Source: Collybiopsis luxurians FD-317 M1 (lineage: Eukaryota; Basidiomycota; Agaricomycetes; Agaricales; Omphalotaceae). Taken from it: DNA of 64,000 bases. This document shows positions 12,630 through 24,925 of this stretch, in pieces. Each line of letters begins with the position of its first letter. The first letter of the stretch is position 1. A program made the translations under genes and the position numbers. The notes under the pieces are model-generated. The model was not told where the DNA came from. It was given only the letters and a program-made list of their open reading frames with translations, and did not search any database. The stretch lies in assembly GCA_000827265.1 (NCBI GenBank), contig KN834756.1:708389-772388 (forward strand), written 5' to 3'.

Positions 12630-15600
12630 TCAATTCACAGTCTGAGGCGGCGGAGTAGCATTCGCGCTTGCAGCGTTGGAACTATCTGCAGGACCTGAGG
12701 AGGAGACAGCGTGAATAATCTGCGGCGAGTTCATGCCCGCATGCTGACCCTGTACTGCTCCAAACGCTGAGGCGGGATAAGGGATCGGCCAATCCCCAGG
12801 ATTATGCGGCAAATTAGGTAAACTGTTACCCCACAATCCGGGACGCGGTGCTCCGAATCCCGGAGCGCCGAACCCGACGCCACCAATCCCAACAGCAGAT
12901 CCAGGCGGTCCCCAAGGTGCTCGCTCACCACCAATCGCACCAGAGCCCGAACGAGTTGGACTCGCAGGCCATCCTCCAATAGCGGAGCTGCCCATTCCTG
13001 CGGCACTGAGACTTCCACCTCTCCCGGGGCGTCGTTTGCTTACAGGGACAACCTCATCATCTTCCGCGGCCAACGCTTTGGATCCCAATTGGCCCTTTGG
13101 ACTAGGACTACGGCGAGGACTATGTCTCACCGGCGAACCTGACCCAGAGCTTGGAGTGCTTTCCGAAGTGGTAGTTGTGGTAGTGGCGGTGGTTGATGTC
13201 GACGCTGATGGACGAGCGATTGGCGCTATAGGAGCAGGCGGACCTATCGGAGCCACAGAACCGGGGCCAATAGGACCCAGTCCGTGTCCGACAGACATCC
13301 TGCGACCTGGTTGGGACGTAATCGGCGACGACCCAAGAGCGAGAGCAATCGACGGTCCCTGACCTACGGCACCCACATGATTCAGCTTGGGAGGACCAAT
13401 CGGAGCCATAGGTGCTATGGGTGCAGACGAGGGTCCACCGGGAATTCTGGGACCAAACCCTGGAGGAAGGACAGAGGGAGCCAATCCATGTCCGTGTCCG
13501 TGTCCGGGAGCATTATGTTGGCCATGATGTGGAGGTGGACCGGAAGACCCGGCGTGAGGCGCTGCTTGCGCACTAGGAGGGATCGGCCCAAATGAAACGT
13601 ATGGAGCAGGATGGTAGGGACCATGCTGCATCCTGGGCGAAATACCAGTCTGGTTGTGTGGGTGTTGATGTTGGAGGGGCATGCCGCCCATACCATATAA
13701 CGGTGTATGAGGAGGCGGACCCATGTGTGACCCGTTGCCCAAGTTACCTATCTGTCCATGGATGGGAGTGATCGGAGTTGATGGAGACGACATGGAACCA
13801 GGCATGTGGGCCCCATTGACCATGATAGGCCTCGGCTGCATCGGTTGAGACTGATGTGGATGCTGGTTGTGCGGAGGATGACCGGGTTGCTGATGTGGAT
13901 ACTGATTCTGCGGCATACGCCCCAATGGAGCTGCGATGGGGGAAATGGGGGGAAGGGCATTAGTGTTAGGGGAGACTTTGCCAATGCTCGCTTTCTTGTT
14001 AGTAGGAGCCCCAGCACCGACAACAGTGCCAGGTCGCGGAGGTGTGGAGCCTGATCCAGACGCTGCGGGTACAGAAGCCGAAGTCGAAGAGGATGATGAA
14101 GCGGAAATAGATCTCGGAGATTGTGGACCAGGACCAGCTTTCTTTGCCAGAGCAGCCGCCTTCTGAGTCTTTTCCCTGGCGTCTCTCTCTTCACGTTCCC
14201 TTTTCTCCCTAATATCCTTCTCTTTCCGCTCCCTTTCTTCCTTGCTCTTTCGCTCTCTTTCCTCTCGCTCTTTCCGTTCCTTCGCTTCTTTCTCCTTATC
14301 CGCTTTCTCCTTAACCAACCTTTCCCTTTCTTCTCTCTCTTCCCGCTCCTTACGTTCTTTAGCCTCCTTCTCCTCCTTCTCCTTCTTCTCAGCTCTAGCT
14401 TTCTCTTCCCTCTCCCTCTGCTCTTTCGCCTCCTTCTTCTTTCGCTCCTTCTCCGCCTCTCGTTCCTTCTCCCTCTCCCTCTCCTTCTCCAACCGCTTCT
14501 TCCTTTCCTCTTCCTTTCGTCGCTTCTTCTCCTCTTCCTTCTTCGCCTTTTCCAGCTCGGCGACTTTACGGGCGTTCTCTCGCTTAGCCTTTTCGTCTTC
14601 TCGCTTCTTACGCTGTTCCTCCTCCAATGCAGCTTGCTTGTTCTTAAAAGCAGCTTCTTCGGCGAGTTTTTCAGCGTCGCGACGGGCCTTTTCCGACTCT
14701 TTCGCAAGCTTTTGTTGTCTGCGAGGTAATAAAAAAAAGAAGAGGGAAAGCGTCAGCAGTGATCGGAGACAGAATGTGAGCTAATAGCACAGAGAAGGAA
14801 CCACGGCTGATGGGGCTCGACAACGCCGACGATGACGATGGCTGAAAACCAAGAAAGATAAACGGCACAACGTACTTTTTCTTATCCTTCTTCTTCTGGT
14901 TTGCGGTCTGCTTCTTCGCCTCAATCTCCTTCTTTTGCTTGTCCTCATCTTCGAGCTCGCGGAGCAATTGGAGTTGACGTTCTTGAGCGACCTTGAGTAC
15001 GAAATTGTAAAGTAAGAAAAGCGTTCGTTCGGCACCGAAACAAGAGTAGAATTAGAAAAATAAATCACCTTTTCCCTGTACGCCGTCAACACCCTCTGTT
15101 CGAACATTCTCGCGGCAAAGATCGAAAACATACGCTTCCCCTCCTCCATCTTTTGCTCTTCTGTCATCACCTGCGTTGTAGAATATAGAGTGAGTAAGGG
15201 GGTAAATGGTAAAGAAAAGTACAAGAACGTGAAAAACAGCCATTGAAACCGTACAAATAGAGGATCATGAGCGTCAGCGTGAATCGCTTGACAGAAGTTT
15301 GCAAACACAGGAACCGCACCACGATACGGACATCGAAGAAATAGTTCAAGGAACCAGAAAAGAAGCAATCGACAAAAAAAAACACCTGCGACACATACCT
15401 CCTCGTCATCCTCGTCCTCATCCTCATCCTCGTCCTCGTCATCTTCACTATCCCCCTCCTCATCCTCTTCACTATCCTCATCTTCCCCCTGCTCCTTATA
15501 CCTATTCCGATTTCTCCTCCGCCTCCCATTACGATACCCGGCATCGTCTTCATCATCCATATCATCCTCGTCGCCGTCCAGCTCATCTTCCGAGTCCAGA

Positions 15601-17480
15601 TCCGAGTCGTCTTCGAGGTCGGCTACAGCTTCTTCTTCACGCTGCATACGGCGCTCGGCGAGCTGCTCCATCATCTCGAGGAATTTTTGACCGTCATTTT
15701 TGAGCAGGTCATCGGCTACGGTTAGGATGTTGCCTGGACCTAAAGAGTTTGTAGTAGGAGAACGACGGGTGATGAGGGAGAAGCAAGAGGGGAAACAAGT
15801 TAGTATCTTCGTAGCCCAAAAGATATAAGAGAAAAATTAAATGAAACTAGCGATTGAATACAACACGTTAATGGATGGATTGGAAGTTTCCAAAAACTCT
15901 GTCCCGCGGACTTAAGAAAGTCCATGCGTGGGGACTCAACGGGGACAAGTAGCGCAAGACGAAAAAAAAAGAGTACCCACCAGTGACAGTCAAGCTGCTA
16001 CCCAGATTGAACAGCCCATCTTGTCCTGCACCTTTCCCGTTCACAGCCGGCCTAGGCGGCCCCCCTCTGGCTCCACCTCGAGTGGCCATCTGCGGCTGAG
16101 GTCGCGCGCCCCGTCCGTTCATTTGTGCTTGCTGAGTTTGCATCACACCTGGTTGTGGCGGAGGCGGCAACATGTCCCCTTCGTCACCATCCACGTCCTC
16201 GTCTTCATCATCCTCATCATCCTCTTCCTCTTCGTACTCCCCATCATCCTCGTCATCCTCAGGGTCTTCCTCCTCATACTCTCCATCATCTAGAGCATCA
16301 GGATCGACGTCGGGGTCGTCATCGAATTCGGATTCTGGATGGGGTGGATGCTTTTCTCGGCCGTTGGGTAGAGATTGTGGGGGAAGAGGCTGACGTGGTT
16401 GTCGCGCCTGTTGCGTGGGAGGACGCTTGGCGGATGGTGGATAGTTCCTGGCCAAGTTATTGTTCTTCCCGCCCCTGGCAGGTTGCGTCCGCCCACCTCT
16501 ACCGGCCTGAGGACGATGGTTTTTCCCTGGACCATACCCTGCGTTTGGTTGAGGCGATACCACAGCGCCGTTCCCGTCCAGCTCGACTGATCCTGGAAAG
16601 GGTCCTGGTCCAGGGGGAGGAGGAATCGTGCCGCCAGAAGAAACATACTGTTGTTGGTAGTTGGCGTACTGCTCTAGTTCTTCGTAGTAGGCCTCGTAAA
16701 GAACTTCAAGCTCATCTTCAATTGCGTTACTGTGAGGGAGAAAATGAGAACGAAGACAGATTGAAGTTGCACTGGACTCACCGTTTCCTTCCGCAAACGG
16801 CACACCCACACTGATGTTTCTGCTGTTCCTTCATCTTCCTCAGCACCGTATCCTTCTCGATCTTGACCAAATTCCTTCTCTCCTCCTCACCCAAACCGAG
16901 CCAAAACTCTTTAATCCGCTCTCGTTCCTCGCTTGTTGACGTGGACCAAATCTTCGAAGAAATGTTCGCAGAAGTTCCGGACGGATTCGGATTATTTTTA
17001 GACGACGAGGAAGAGTTGGTTCCATTGGTTCCCGGCGGGCGACCTTTGTGAGATGGAGTCTGACTGGGTGTAGTCGGGTTGGAATTCGGGTTGGGATTCA
17101 TGGGTGCTTTTGAAGCCGCTCGAGCTGAACGAGTTGGTTGGCCTTGGGTGACCTATTCACAGAAGTAAACACTTAGTATTCTGTCCCAGAGAGTCACAGT
17201 AAAGAAGCAAAATAAAATTTAAAAGCCAAAATAGCTGTCCGACCGCGCAAATCCCAGATACCGCCTTGGAAGCTCACTGAAGCCCGACATCTCGGCCACA
17301 CTCCGAGGGACATCCTCCGGCTGCACTTCCACGAACAGAGCTGCAGCAGCCTTCCGACCAGAAATATCCTTTCATGAAAAAAAGGCTCACCTGGTTCGCC
17401 TGCTGGTGCTGATTGTATGTCATCGGTTTTTTGCCTATGGAAACCTGACTAGGCTGCTGGCCCGTCACTGGCTGAGGCAT
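12630..17480 (-). CDS. NST1: NST1-like stress response protein
   Basis: Long low-complexity protein related to fungal Nst1, a cytoplasmic negative regulator of salt tolerance in yeast. Exons 5' to 3': 17480-17391, 17152-16782, 16729-15981, 15733-15399, 15170-15069, 14991-14876, 14718-12630; sum 3852 nt, about 1283 aa. The recognisable core is [20 protein letters not shown], then [19 protein letters not shown] residues ([12 protein letters not shown]) and [17 protein letters not shown]. An Asp/Glu-rich region and [15 protein letters not shown] follow. The block [18 protein letters not shown] leads into a coiled coil of about 180 residues made of Lys/Arg/Glu repeats. The last 450 residues are rich in Pro, Gly, His, Gln and Met and end TPPPQTVN. 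Order and composition are typical of the family. It lies alone, with the longest upstream region of the genic compartment. Assignment is by domain order; function is known from yeast only. Confidence 0.88.
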
Positions 17481-18242
17481 CTTCGCGAATTAGCTGAAGA
17501 CCGTTTGATTATAGACTGCGCTAGGTTGGAGGTCGTCTGTAGGCGTTGGCCAGGCGTATCGTGTGGCTCGGCGATGGAAGAAAGAAAATGATGACAAAGC
17601 CGGGTGCGAAATCTGATGTCCGCGGGCGGGGTGGGTTAGGGTTGCCGCCCGATGGCACGGACCGATGCCTACTTAATATGGTAAAGGGCGGGAAGTCGGT
17701 TCCGACCTTTGCTCAACTCCTCTAAGACGGTATTTATCCCAATATTAGAATCTATGGGACGCGGCGTGAGGCTTCGAGTAAATTTCCTGAAGTATTTCCG
17801 AGTCCTGAAAATATCTCATTCTGAATTCCATCTCCTCTCTCGACTTGCTCTCGACGGAAATCGATAATCTTTCCGTGAAAATGGCGCAAATACAAATCTG
17901 GGCGTCGGGGCTAGATTGATGGGGAATAAAGTCACAGAATTTGAGTTGTAAATGACTCCCCAATATTCATTTCTCTCGGGCGGCTCTGAGTTATCAATTG
18001 AGGCCGTACTAGTATGGTTTATTACGCCCTTTACGAATCACGACCTTGATGGACACACGGAAACAAAAATTTCTATCTTTAAGAAGCCGCAGTTTGACCA
18101 TGAGACGCAGAATATGCAGTGTTCCTACATTCAATTCATATCCGATCATGGCGGTGCACCCTAGAACCAGCGGGAGGTATTAGTATATATATCAAGGGCA
18201 TCCACGCGCTTGCCAAATTCCTGCTGTGTACTCTCACACATC
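17481..18242. promoter_or_regulatory. Divergent promoter region of NST1 and the NWD gene
   Basis: No gene is seen. The left part (17500-17720) is the NST1 upstream region and has two diverged copies at about 40480-40870 and 48290-48650. The right part, with ATATATATC near 18185, precedes the NWD start. Base composition turns AT-rich within this interval. Confidence 0.5.
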
Positions 18243-20469
18243 ATGCATCGGAAATTCATCAACAAAGCCAAGAAGGTCTTAAACAAGAACGAAACTACAA
18301 GTTCTACCCCGTCCAATAACCCAACCCTTGGTAACAGGCCTGGCACTGATCACTTTTCAACTCCCTTGGAACGAGCTTCAAGTTCAGTTCCCAACACTGG
18401 CTTGGTGCATAGTTCTGCGAATATTCAATCTGTTAACAACAGGTACCGTCCATCCAGTCAATGGAATAGAAGGTTTGGGTACAAATAAAACTCTTCCACA
18501 GCATTCTACAAGAAGCATCTAACTTCACCATTGACCGAAGCAACTTCAACGTTGCTGAAAGAGACTTAAGTATTACTTGTGAGTGTACAACCTCAGATTT
18601 GTACAGAATTTTTGTTGATCCAATAAAACTAGATTCCACTTCCAGTAATACCGCCAATGACTTCTTGTTAAAAATGCCTTATGCTTCGCAGGCATTCTTT
18701 GACACAGACATAGGCATTCAAAATGCCCGTAAATTCTGTAGCACAAACACCAGAGTTCAAATCTTGGCAGATATCGAAGCTTGGGCAGGTTCATTGAATC
18801 ACAACACTCCATCAGGCTACTGGATATCCGGCATGGCCGGAACAGGCAAAAGCACAATTGCAATGTCCATGTGCAAGACATTAAGAACCAAAGGAATTCT
18901 TGCTGGGTCTTTCTTTTGCTCTAGGCAAATTCCGGAGTGCAGAGATTACCGATTGATTATTCCTACTCTATCTTATGAGCTAGCCAAGTTCTCGGGAGTA
19001 TTTGCTAATGCACTCAAAGATAGTTTAGCCATGGATTTTGATTTTGTTACAAAGAATCCAGCTGAGCAAACAAAGAAGCTTCTGATTGAACCCTGGAGCA
19101 AGGTTTTGGACACTTTCAAAGGGAACAATTCATCCCTGTATTTATATTAGATGCACTGGACGAGTGTCAGGGTATTTCCAAGGTACTTGAGCCTCTTGTG
19201 AATGCCATCCAGAAAAATCAGCTCAAGGGTCTGAAATTTCTTTTTACAAGCCATCCGGAGCAGGAGATTAATGAAAGGATGCGGCGGAGTACAGTTCAAA
19301 ATGCTCACGAATTTCAAAAAGTTCAAGAGTTTATTCTTCATCAAGTAGAAGAAAGCTTTGTCCAAGCAGATATAAAGATATATTTAGAGGAGGAGCTGAA
19401 GAATATACATCGCACACAGCAGCAAGTAGAATCTCTTGCCAGACTTTCCGGAAAGCTGTTTATCTATGCTGCAACAGTTGTGAAATTTGTGCAAAGTGGC
19501 AGAGGGGATACAAGAAAGAAGGAGAGACTTGTAGAGTCATTAGATCAGGCCCAGGGTAGCAGTATTGAAGATTTGAAAGCACTTTATGCTAGCATTGTGG
19601 GAAGTGTAATTTTTGAGGATTCACAAGACCATGAAATAGCAGAAGATTGGCAAATTATTCATACAATTATTTCCTTGGGAAAACCATTATCATGCACTGC
19701 GGTTGCTAATCTTATGGGATTGAAGCAAGACACTGTGCAAGAACTCATAAGCAGACTCCAAGCTGTATTTTTTATCTCTGAAAGAAATAATGCTATTTAT
19801 ACATTCCATGCATCATTCCCTGATTTTATTGCAAGATATGCTGCTTCACCACAGCTGGTTTATAATGCAAATGTATATCACTACAGATTGGGTATTTCAT
19901 GTTTTCGAGAATTGAAACAGCTGCGGTTCAATATATGCAACTTGCCGTCCTCATTTATACCAGATGCAGAAGTGGAGGGAATTGAAGAGTGTATTATGGA
20001 GACAATTGGGGAAACACTGCAGTATTCTTGCCAATTTTGGAGTTTCCATTGTGTCCAATGTAATTGCAATAATGAGAATATAATTTACCAGTTGATTCTT
20101 AGAGAAAAAGCCATTTATTGGATTGAAGTTATGAGCATACTAAACCAATTACAGGAATGTGGAGAAGGTGTACAGCATGCCATTGATGTAAGTGGAAAGA
20201 AAGATACAAAAGCACACACTTCACTAATAGCGATTTTGCAGACATTCATATACCATAAAATGATGAAATTAAGCACAGCAATGCTTCTGAATCTCCGTGA
20301 CCTGATTTCCAGCTTTCGAAACAGTCCAGTACAAGGCATGACTCCACATTTATACATCAGTATTCTGCCATTCTGGCCAAACAGGTTCCACTGTAAACCT
20401 AGTCTTACAGTTATTGTACAACGCAGGTCAATATTTGCACAAGAGGCTCCAGGAATTGCATCATTCATA

Positions 20470-22960
20470 ATACAATCAGTTCCATGGGCTGTGGCAATTT
20501 CCCCAAGTGGAACCAAAATTGTATCAGGCTGTGGTGATGGGACAGTAAGAATTTGGGATGCCACTACAGGTGCCCAGTTGGCAGATTGTCTGCAGAGTCA
20601 TGAACAGCCAGTAAGATCAGTGGCATTTTCTCCTGATGGAACAAAAGTTGTGTCTGGTTCAGATGATCAAACACTGAGAATGTGGGATGTAACTACGGGT
20701 ATGCAGTTGGGAGATTCTTGGCAGGGCCATGAAGATAGGGTAACTTCAGTGGCATTTTCACCGAATGGAAGCAAAATTGTTGTCTGGCTCTAGGGATAGG
20801 ACAATAAGAATCTGGGATGCCAGTACAGGGGCTCAGTTAGGGAACCCTTTACAGGGCCATGAATATTCAGTATTTGCAGTGGCATACCTTCTGATGGAAC
20901 AAGGATTATATCAAGCTCCTGGGATAGAACAGTGAGAACCTGGGATGCAATGACTGGAATGCAGATTGGTAATCTATTGCAAGGCCATAAAGGTTGGGTA
21001 ATGTCTGTAGCATTTTCTCCCAATGGAACCAAAGTTGTGTCAGGGTCTTATGATAGAACTGCAAGAATCTGGGATATTGGCACAAGAGGTCCTCAGGAGA
21101 GCAAAATTTTAGAGGGTCATAAAGATCCAGTGACCTCAGTGGCATTCTCACCTGATGGATCCAAAATTGCATCAAGTTCATGGGATAGAACTCTGAGAAT
21201 ATGGGATGCCATTACAGGGCTGCAGCTAGGTGATTCTCTACAAGGCCATACAGATCAAGTAACTTCACTAGCATTTTCCACTGATGGAACTAGAATTGTT
21301 TCAGGAGCTAAGGATCAAACATTGAGAATCTGGAAAGTCAATCTGGGTGCTCAGTTAGGGAGCTTACTAGTAGACCATCAACCTGGAACTTCAACAGCAT
21401 TGTCTTCTGGTAGAACTGGAATTGTGTCAGGCTCTGTTGACAGAACATTAAAGATCTGGGATACCTCTGCAGATGCTCAGCTAGGTGATTCTCTGCAGGG
21501 TCATGAGAGTCAGTATATAACATCAGTGGCTTTTTCTCCAGATGGAACCAGAATTGTGTCAGGCTCTGGTGATGAAACAGTCAGAATTTGGGATGCCATA
21601 ACAGGTTTTCAGACAGAGGGACCTCTATGGGGTCATGAAGGCCAGGTAACATCAGTGACTTTTTCACCAGATGGATCCAGAATTGTGTCAGGATCTCATG
21701 ATAGAATGGTGAGAATTTGGGATGCCACTACAGGTGCTCAGTTGGGTCATTCTCTGCAGGGCCATGAATCTTATGTAATATCAGTGGCTTTTTCTCCTGA
21801 TGGGACCAGAATTGTGTCAGGCTCTGGTGATAGAACAGTGAGAATTTGGGATGCCACTACAGGTGCTCAGTTGGGTCATTCTCTGCAGGGCCATAAAAGT
21901 TGGGTAGTATCAGTGGCTTTTTCTCCTGATGGGGACCAGAATTGTGTCAGGCTCTGATGATAGAACAGTGAGAANNNNNNNNNNNNNNNNNNNNNNNNNN
22001 NNNNNNNNNNNNNNNNNNNNNNNNNNNNNNNNNNNNNNNNNNNNNNNNNNNNNNNNNNNNNNNNNNNNNNNNNNNNNNNNNNNNNNNNNNNNNNNNNNNN
22101 NNNNNNNNNNNNNNNNNNNNNNNNNNNNNNNNNNNNNNNNNNNNNNNNNNNNNNNNNNNNNNNNNNNNNNNNNNNNNNNNNNNNNNNNNNNNNNNNNNNN
22201 NNNNNNNNNNNNNNNNNNNNNNNNNNNNNNNNNNNNNNNNNNNNNNNNNNNNNNNNNNNNNNNNNNNNNNNNNNNNNNNNNNNNNNNNNNNNNNNNNNNN
22301 NNNNNNNNNNNNNNNNNNNAGAATTGTGTCAGGCTCTGGTGATAGAACAGTGAGAATTTGGGATGCCACTACAGGTGCTCAGTTGGGTCATTCTCTGCAG
22401 GGCCATAAAAGTTGGGTAGTATCAGTGGCTTTTTCTCCTGATGGGACCAGAATTGTGTCAGGCTCTGATGATAGAACAGTGAGAATTTGGGATGCCACTA
22501 CAGGTGCTCAGTTGGGTCATTCTCTGCAGGGCCATGAAAATTCAGTAACATTGGCAGTGGCTTTTCTCCTGATGGAACCAGAATTGTATCTGGCCCTTCA
22601 GACAGAACAGTAAGGATTTGGGATGCCACTACAGGAACTCATTTAGGTGATTCTTTCCAGGGCCATGAAGATTCAGTAACATCAGTAGCTTTTTCTCCTG
22701 ATGGAACCAGAATTGTATCTGGCTCTTCAGATAGAATGGTAAGGATTTGGGATGCCACTACAGGAACTCATTTGGGTGATTCTTTCCAGGGCCATGAAGA
22801 TATGGTAACATCAATAGCCTTTTCTCCTGATGGAACCAGAGTTGTGTCAGGCTCTTATGATAGCACTGTGAGAGTTTGGAATGCCACTACAGGTACACAA
22901 TTGGGGCATTTACTGCATTATCATGAAGGACAAGTAGTTTCAGTAACCTTATCTTCTGGT
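20470..22960 (+). repeat. WD40 repeat array, 126-bp units
   Basis: Units of 42 codons each carry [14 protein letters not shown] and [12 protein letters not shown] signatures occur near 20547, 20676, 20808, 20936, 21062, 21194, 21326, 21452, 21584, 21710, 21836, then after the gap near 22355, 22480, 22610, 22740 and 22870. Units around 21780-21970 and 22320-22540 are almost identical at DNA level, while early and last units differ much more. This is the pattern of concerted evolution known for hypervariable WD domains of NWD genes. Confidence 0.88.
21975..22319. other. Assembly gap inside the WD40 array
   Basis: 345 unknown bases. The same repeat position (AGAATTGTGTCAGG) starts at 21938 before and 22320 after the gap, a distance of 382 bp, close to three 126-bp units (378). 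The true repeat number is unknown. Confidence 0.95.
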
Positions 22961-23350
22961 AGATGCAGAATTATCACCTCTTCCACTGATGGTCTTCATA
23001 TTCTGAACCCAAATACAGGTTTCCAGCTGGAAAATTACATACAAGACCAAGATTTAAGTTCTTCAGTAACTTCCAAAGGCAAGTTATTAGCCACCTTAGG
23101 AAGAGCTGAGCTCTTTGTCATTGTAAACACTAACAATCCCAACCTAGATTATCAATGGTGGACTTTGAATGCTGATGGGTGGATTATGTTCCCTGACATT
23201 CCCTATCCCATTGTCTGTATTCCTCTTAGTTTCAGCCACTTTCTATGGACACCCCACACAGTCTGCATCATTTCTAGGAATGGATACACAAAATTGGATT
23301 TCCGAAATTGTTTGTATGGACACAACTGGGCAAGTTGCATCAAACCTTAG

Positions 23351-24266
23351 GGAATTTGGGATGTACTGCTTGCAGAGTTTGCACAACCTGTATCAATCCC
23401 TTTGACTATAATTCAACTCAGTTCTCCTACCATTTCCAGTATCATGATCCAATCAAATCATTTTTCCTTGACATAACTCATTATTCCATAATATAACTCA
23501 TTGCTTCCCTTCATGTCTTGCACCTATTCTCATTCCTGTGATTGACACTTTAGCATCTTTCTACATCCACAGATTACTTACTAGCAAAGAATTAGAATAG
23601 CTACAATCAGAAACAACTCAATGGTATCATACTAACTAGCAACCTCTCACAGTATGTATTTTGTACTTACCTTTATACTGGTGAGAGTGGGCCGCCGCAA
23701 TGAATTGCACAGCAAATACGAGGACAGAATGATTGCTGTACATCCTTCCATTTGAGAGTATCTGCCTAGCATATTCCTGGCAGGTGCCTCTCCGCTGATG
23801 GTTAGCATTCTGGAGGGCTTTCAGATGCATTAGTGCATTGGGTAATGCATTGTGAAATGTAGCCTGAAACCTGAGGCAACACATTAAAACATATCGAACA
23901 TGTCAATACCATAGCTGGTGAACTGAATACATCTTGGCATTTTGAAGTTCGCAGGTATCCAGCAAACATGCCACAGCATGCAGTTCATTCCTTCTTGCTA
24001 GCCTTGCCATATGGACATTTGAGGTAGGTGCAGTTGCAATAGGCTCTACAGTCCATATGTGCACATGGATTCTGACTGTCCGATGATTGTACTATCTAGC
24101 TTTGGATTCTTTGAAGCTCATCTAGATCTCTGGGAAGTTATAATTAGGTCTTTGATACCTTGAATTGAAGTGAAAATAATGTCTACAAATCATTATCTGG
24201 AAATCCAACATGTTACCATGAGCGAGAATACACAGTGGCTACCTTTAGTTGATAGTTCCATGCATT
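23351..24266 (-). pseudogene. Relic of an unidentified minus-strand gene (first copy)
   Basis: The minus strand is open from 23884 to 23636 and contains FHNALPNALMHLKALQNANH and EYARQILSNGRMYSNHSVLV. I do not recognise the family. Parts of the interval (GCTGTACATCC, CTTGGCA, GTAGGTGCAGTTGCAA) reappear in diverged form at 25500-25870, so two old copies of the same unknown sequence lie on either side of the hAT element. Confidence 0.35.
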
Positions 24267-24274
24267 CCTTCAAT

Positions 24275-24917
24275 TAGTGTTGCCGCGGCTTGCGAATAAG
24301 CCGGCTAATAGCCGGAGCCGATCAGGGGCTGAAGCCGAGCCGGTCAGCCGGCGGGCGCCCGCATGTGAGCCAGCTTCGCACGGCTCCAAGCTGAACGCCG
24401 CGGCTTGAAGCTGGCTGACAGTCGACTCTTGCCAGCTCAATTGCCAATTGCCTTGCAATCATCCAGCAATTCATTTTAAATCTCACATATTGTATTTTGG
24501 TTCACTAAAGCCTCTTTCTTTCCATTAGCCCTCACTTCGACTCTAAATTATGTAGATATTTATTATTTATTATGTTTACGTATCAAGTATGTATACGCTA
24601 TCGCACGTCACTACATGGTGCCACGTCACTCACATCACATCAGGCAACGTAACTACAGCATCCGCTAAGCACTCATTCGAGGCTTGGCACCTTATAATTT
24701 TCGTTCGCCTATGCCCTTAATATTATTGCAGCCAGTAGCCGTTGTAGAAGTATTTTACTTCTTTTCCATCTGGCTAGCCAGCTTCAAGTTGGCTTGACCC
24801 TAGCTCAAGTCGGCTCAAGCTTTTTCAAGTCGGCTCATTCCAGCTGTTGAGCCGGCTAAGCGTGAGAGCCGCAGCTACATGAGTCGACTTGCGGCTAGCC
24901 GAGCCGCGGCAACACTA
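24275..24917. mobile_element. Non-autonomous hAT-type element with 8-bp target duplication
   Basis: 643-bp element with 16-bp terminal inverted repeats TAGTGTTGCCGCGGCT / AGCCGCGGCAACACTA. It is flanked by perfect 8-bp direct repeats CCTTCAAT at 24267-24274 and 24918-24925. The length of the target duplication and the TAGNG start are those of the hAT superfamily. Both subterminal regions are crowded with AGCCG/CGGCT words, likely transposase-binding repeats. No transposase is encoded. Confidence 0.88.
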
Positions 24918-24925
24918 CCTTCAAT

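Larger units (their letters stand above)
18243..23350 (+). pseudogene. NACHT-WD40 (NWD, STAND/NLR-type) gene with frameshifts
   Basis: NLR-like receptor of the HET-D/E/R architecture used in fungal self/non-self recognition. Exon 1 is 18243-18442, exon 2 starts at 18502. After a short N-terminus come NFTIDRSNFNVAERD (a segment common before basidiomycete NACHT domains), GYWISGMAGTGKSTIAMSMC (Walker A GMAGTGKS), FILDALDECQG (Walker B) and FLFTSHPE, then an alpha-helical winged-helix region and about 16 visible WD40 units. The frame breaks between Walker A and Walker B (about 19110-19130), at about 20780, about 20885, 21931-21934 (one G too many), in the N gap, and near 22560 (one T too few). 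Most breaks are single-base indels, so either the gene is decayed or the assembly contains errors. The protein ends after LYGHNWASCIKP. Confidence 0.85.

Noticed and set aside
12994..13700. Gly/Pro-rich frames on both strands
   Set aside because: Shadows of the NST1 C-terminal low-complexity region.
13748..14707. 319-codon Arg-rich minus-strand frame overlapping NST1
   Set aside because: It is the alternative frame of the same low-complexity coding region, and the spliced NST1 model explains the DNA.
14121..14784. Long plus-strand frames (202 and 180 codons) rich in Leu/Phe or Ser/Phe
   Set aside because: They are antisense to the Lys/Glu/Arg coiled coil of NST1; the biased codons remove stops on the other strand.
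24275..24917. CRISPR-like or satellite array because of repeated AGCCG words
   Set aside because: The words are irregular and confined within inverted ends and an 8-bp duplication, which is a transposon structure.
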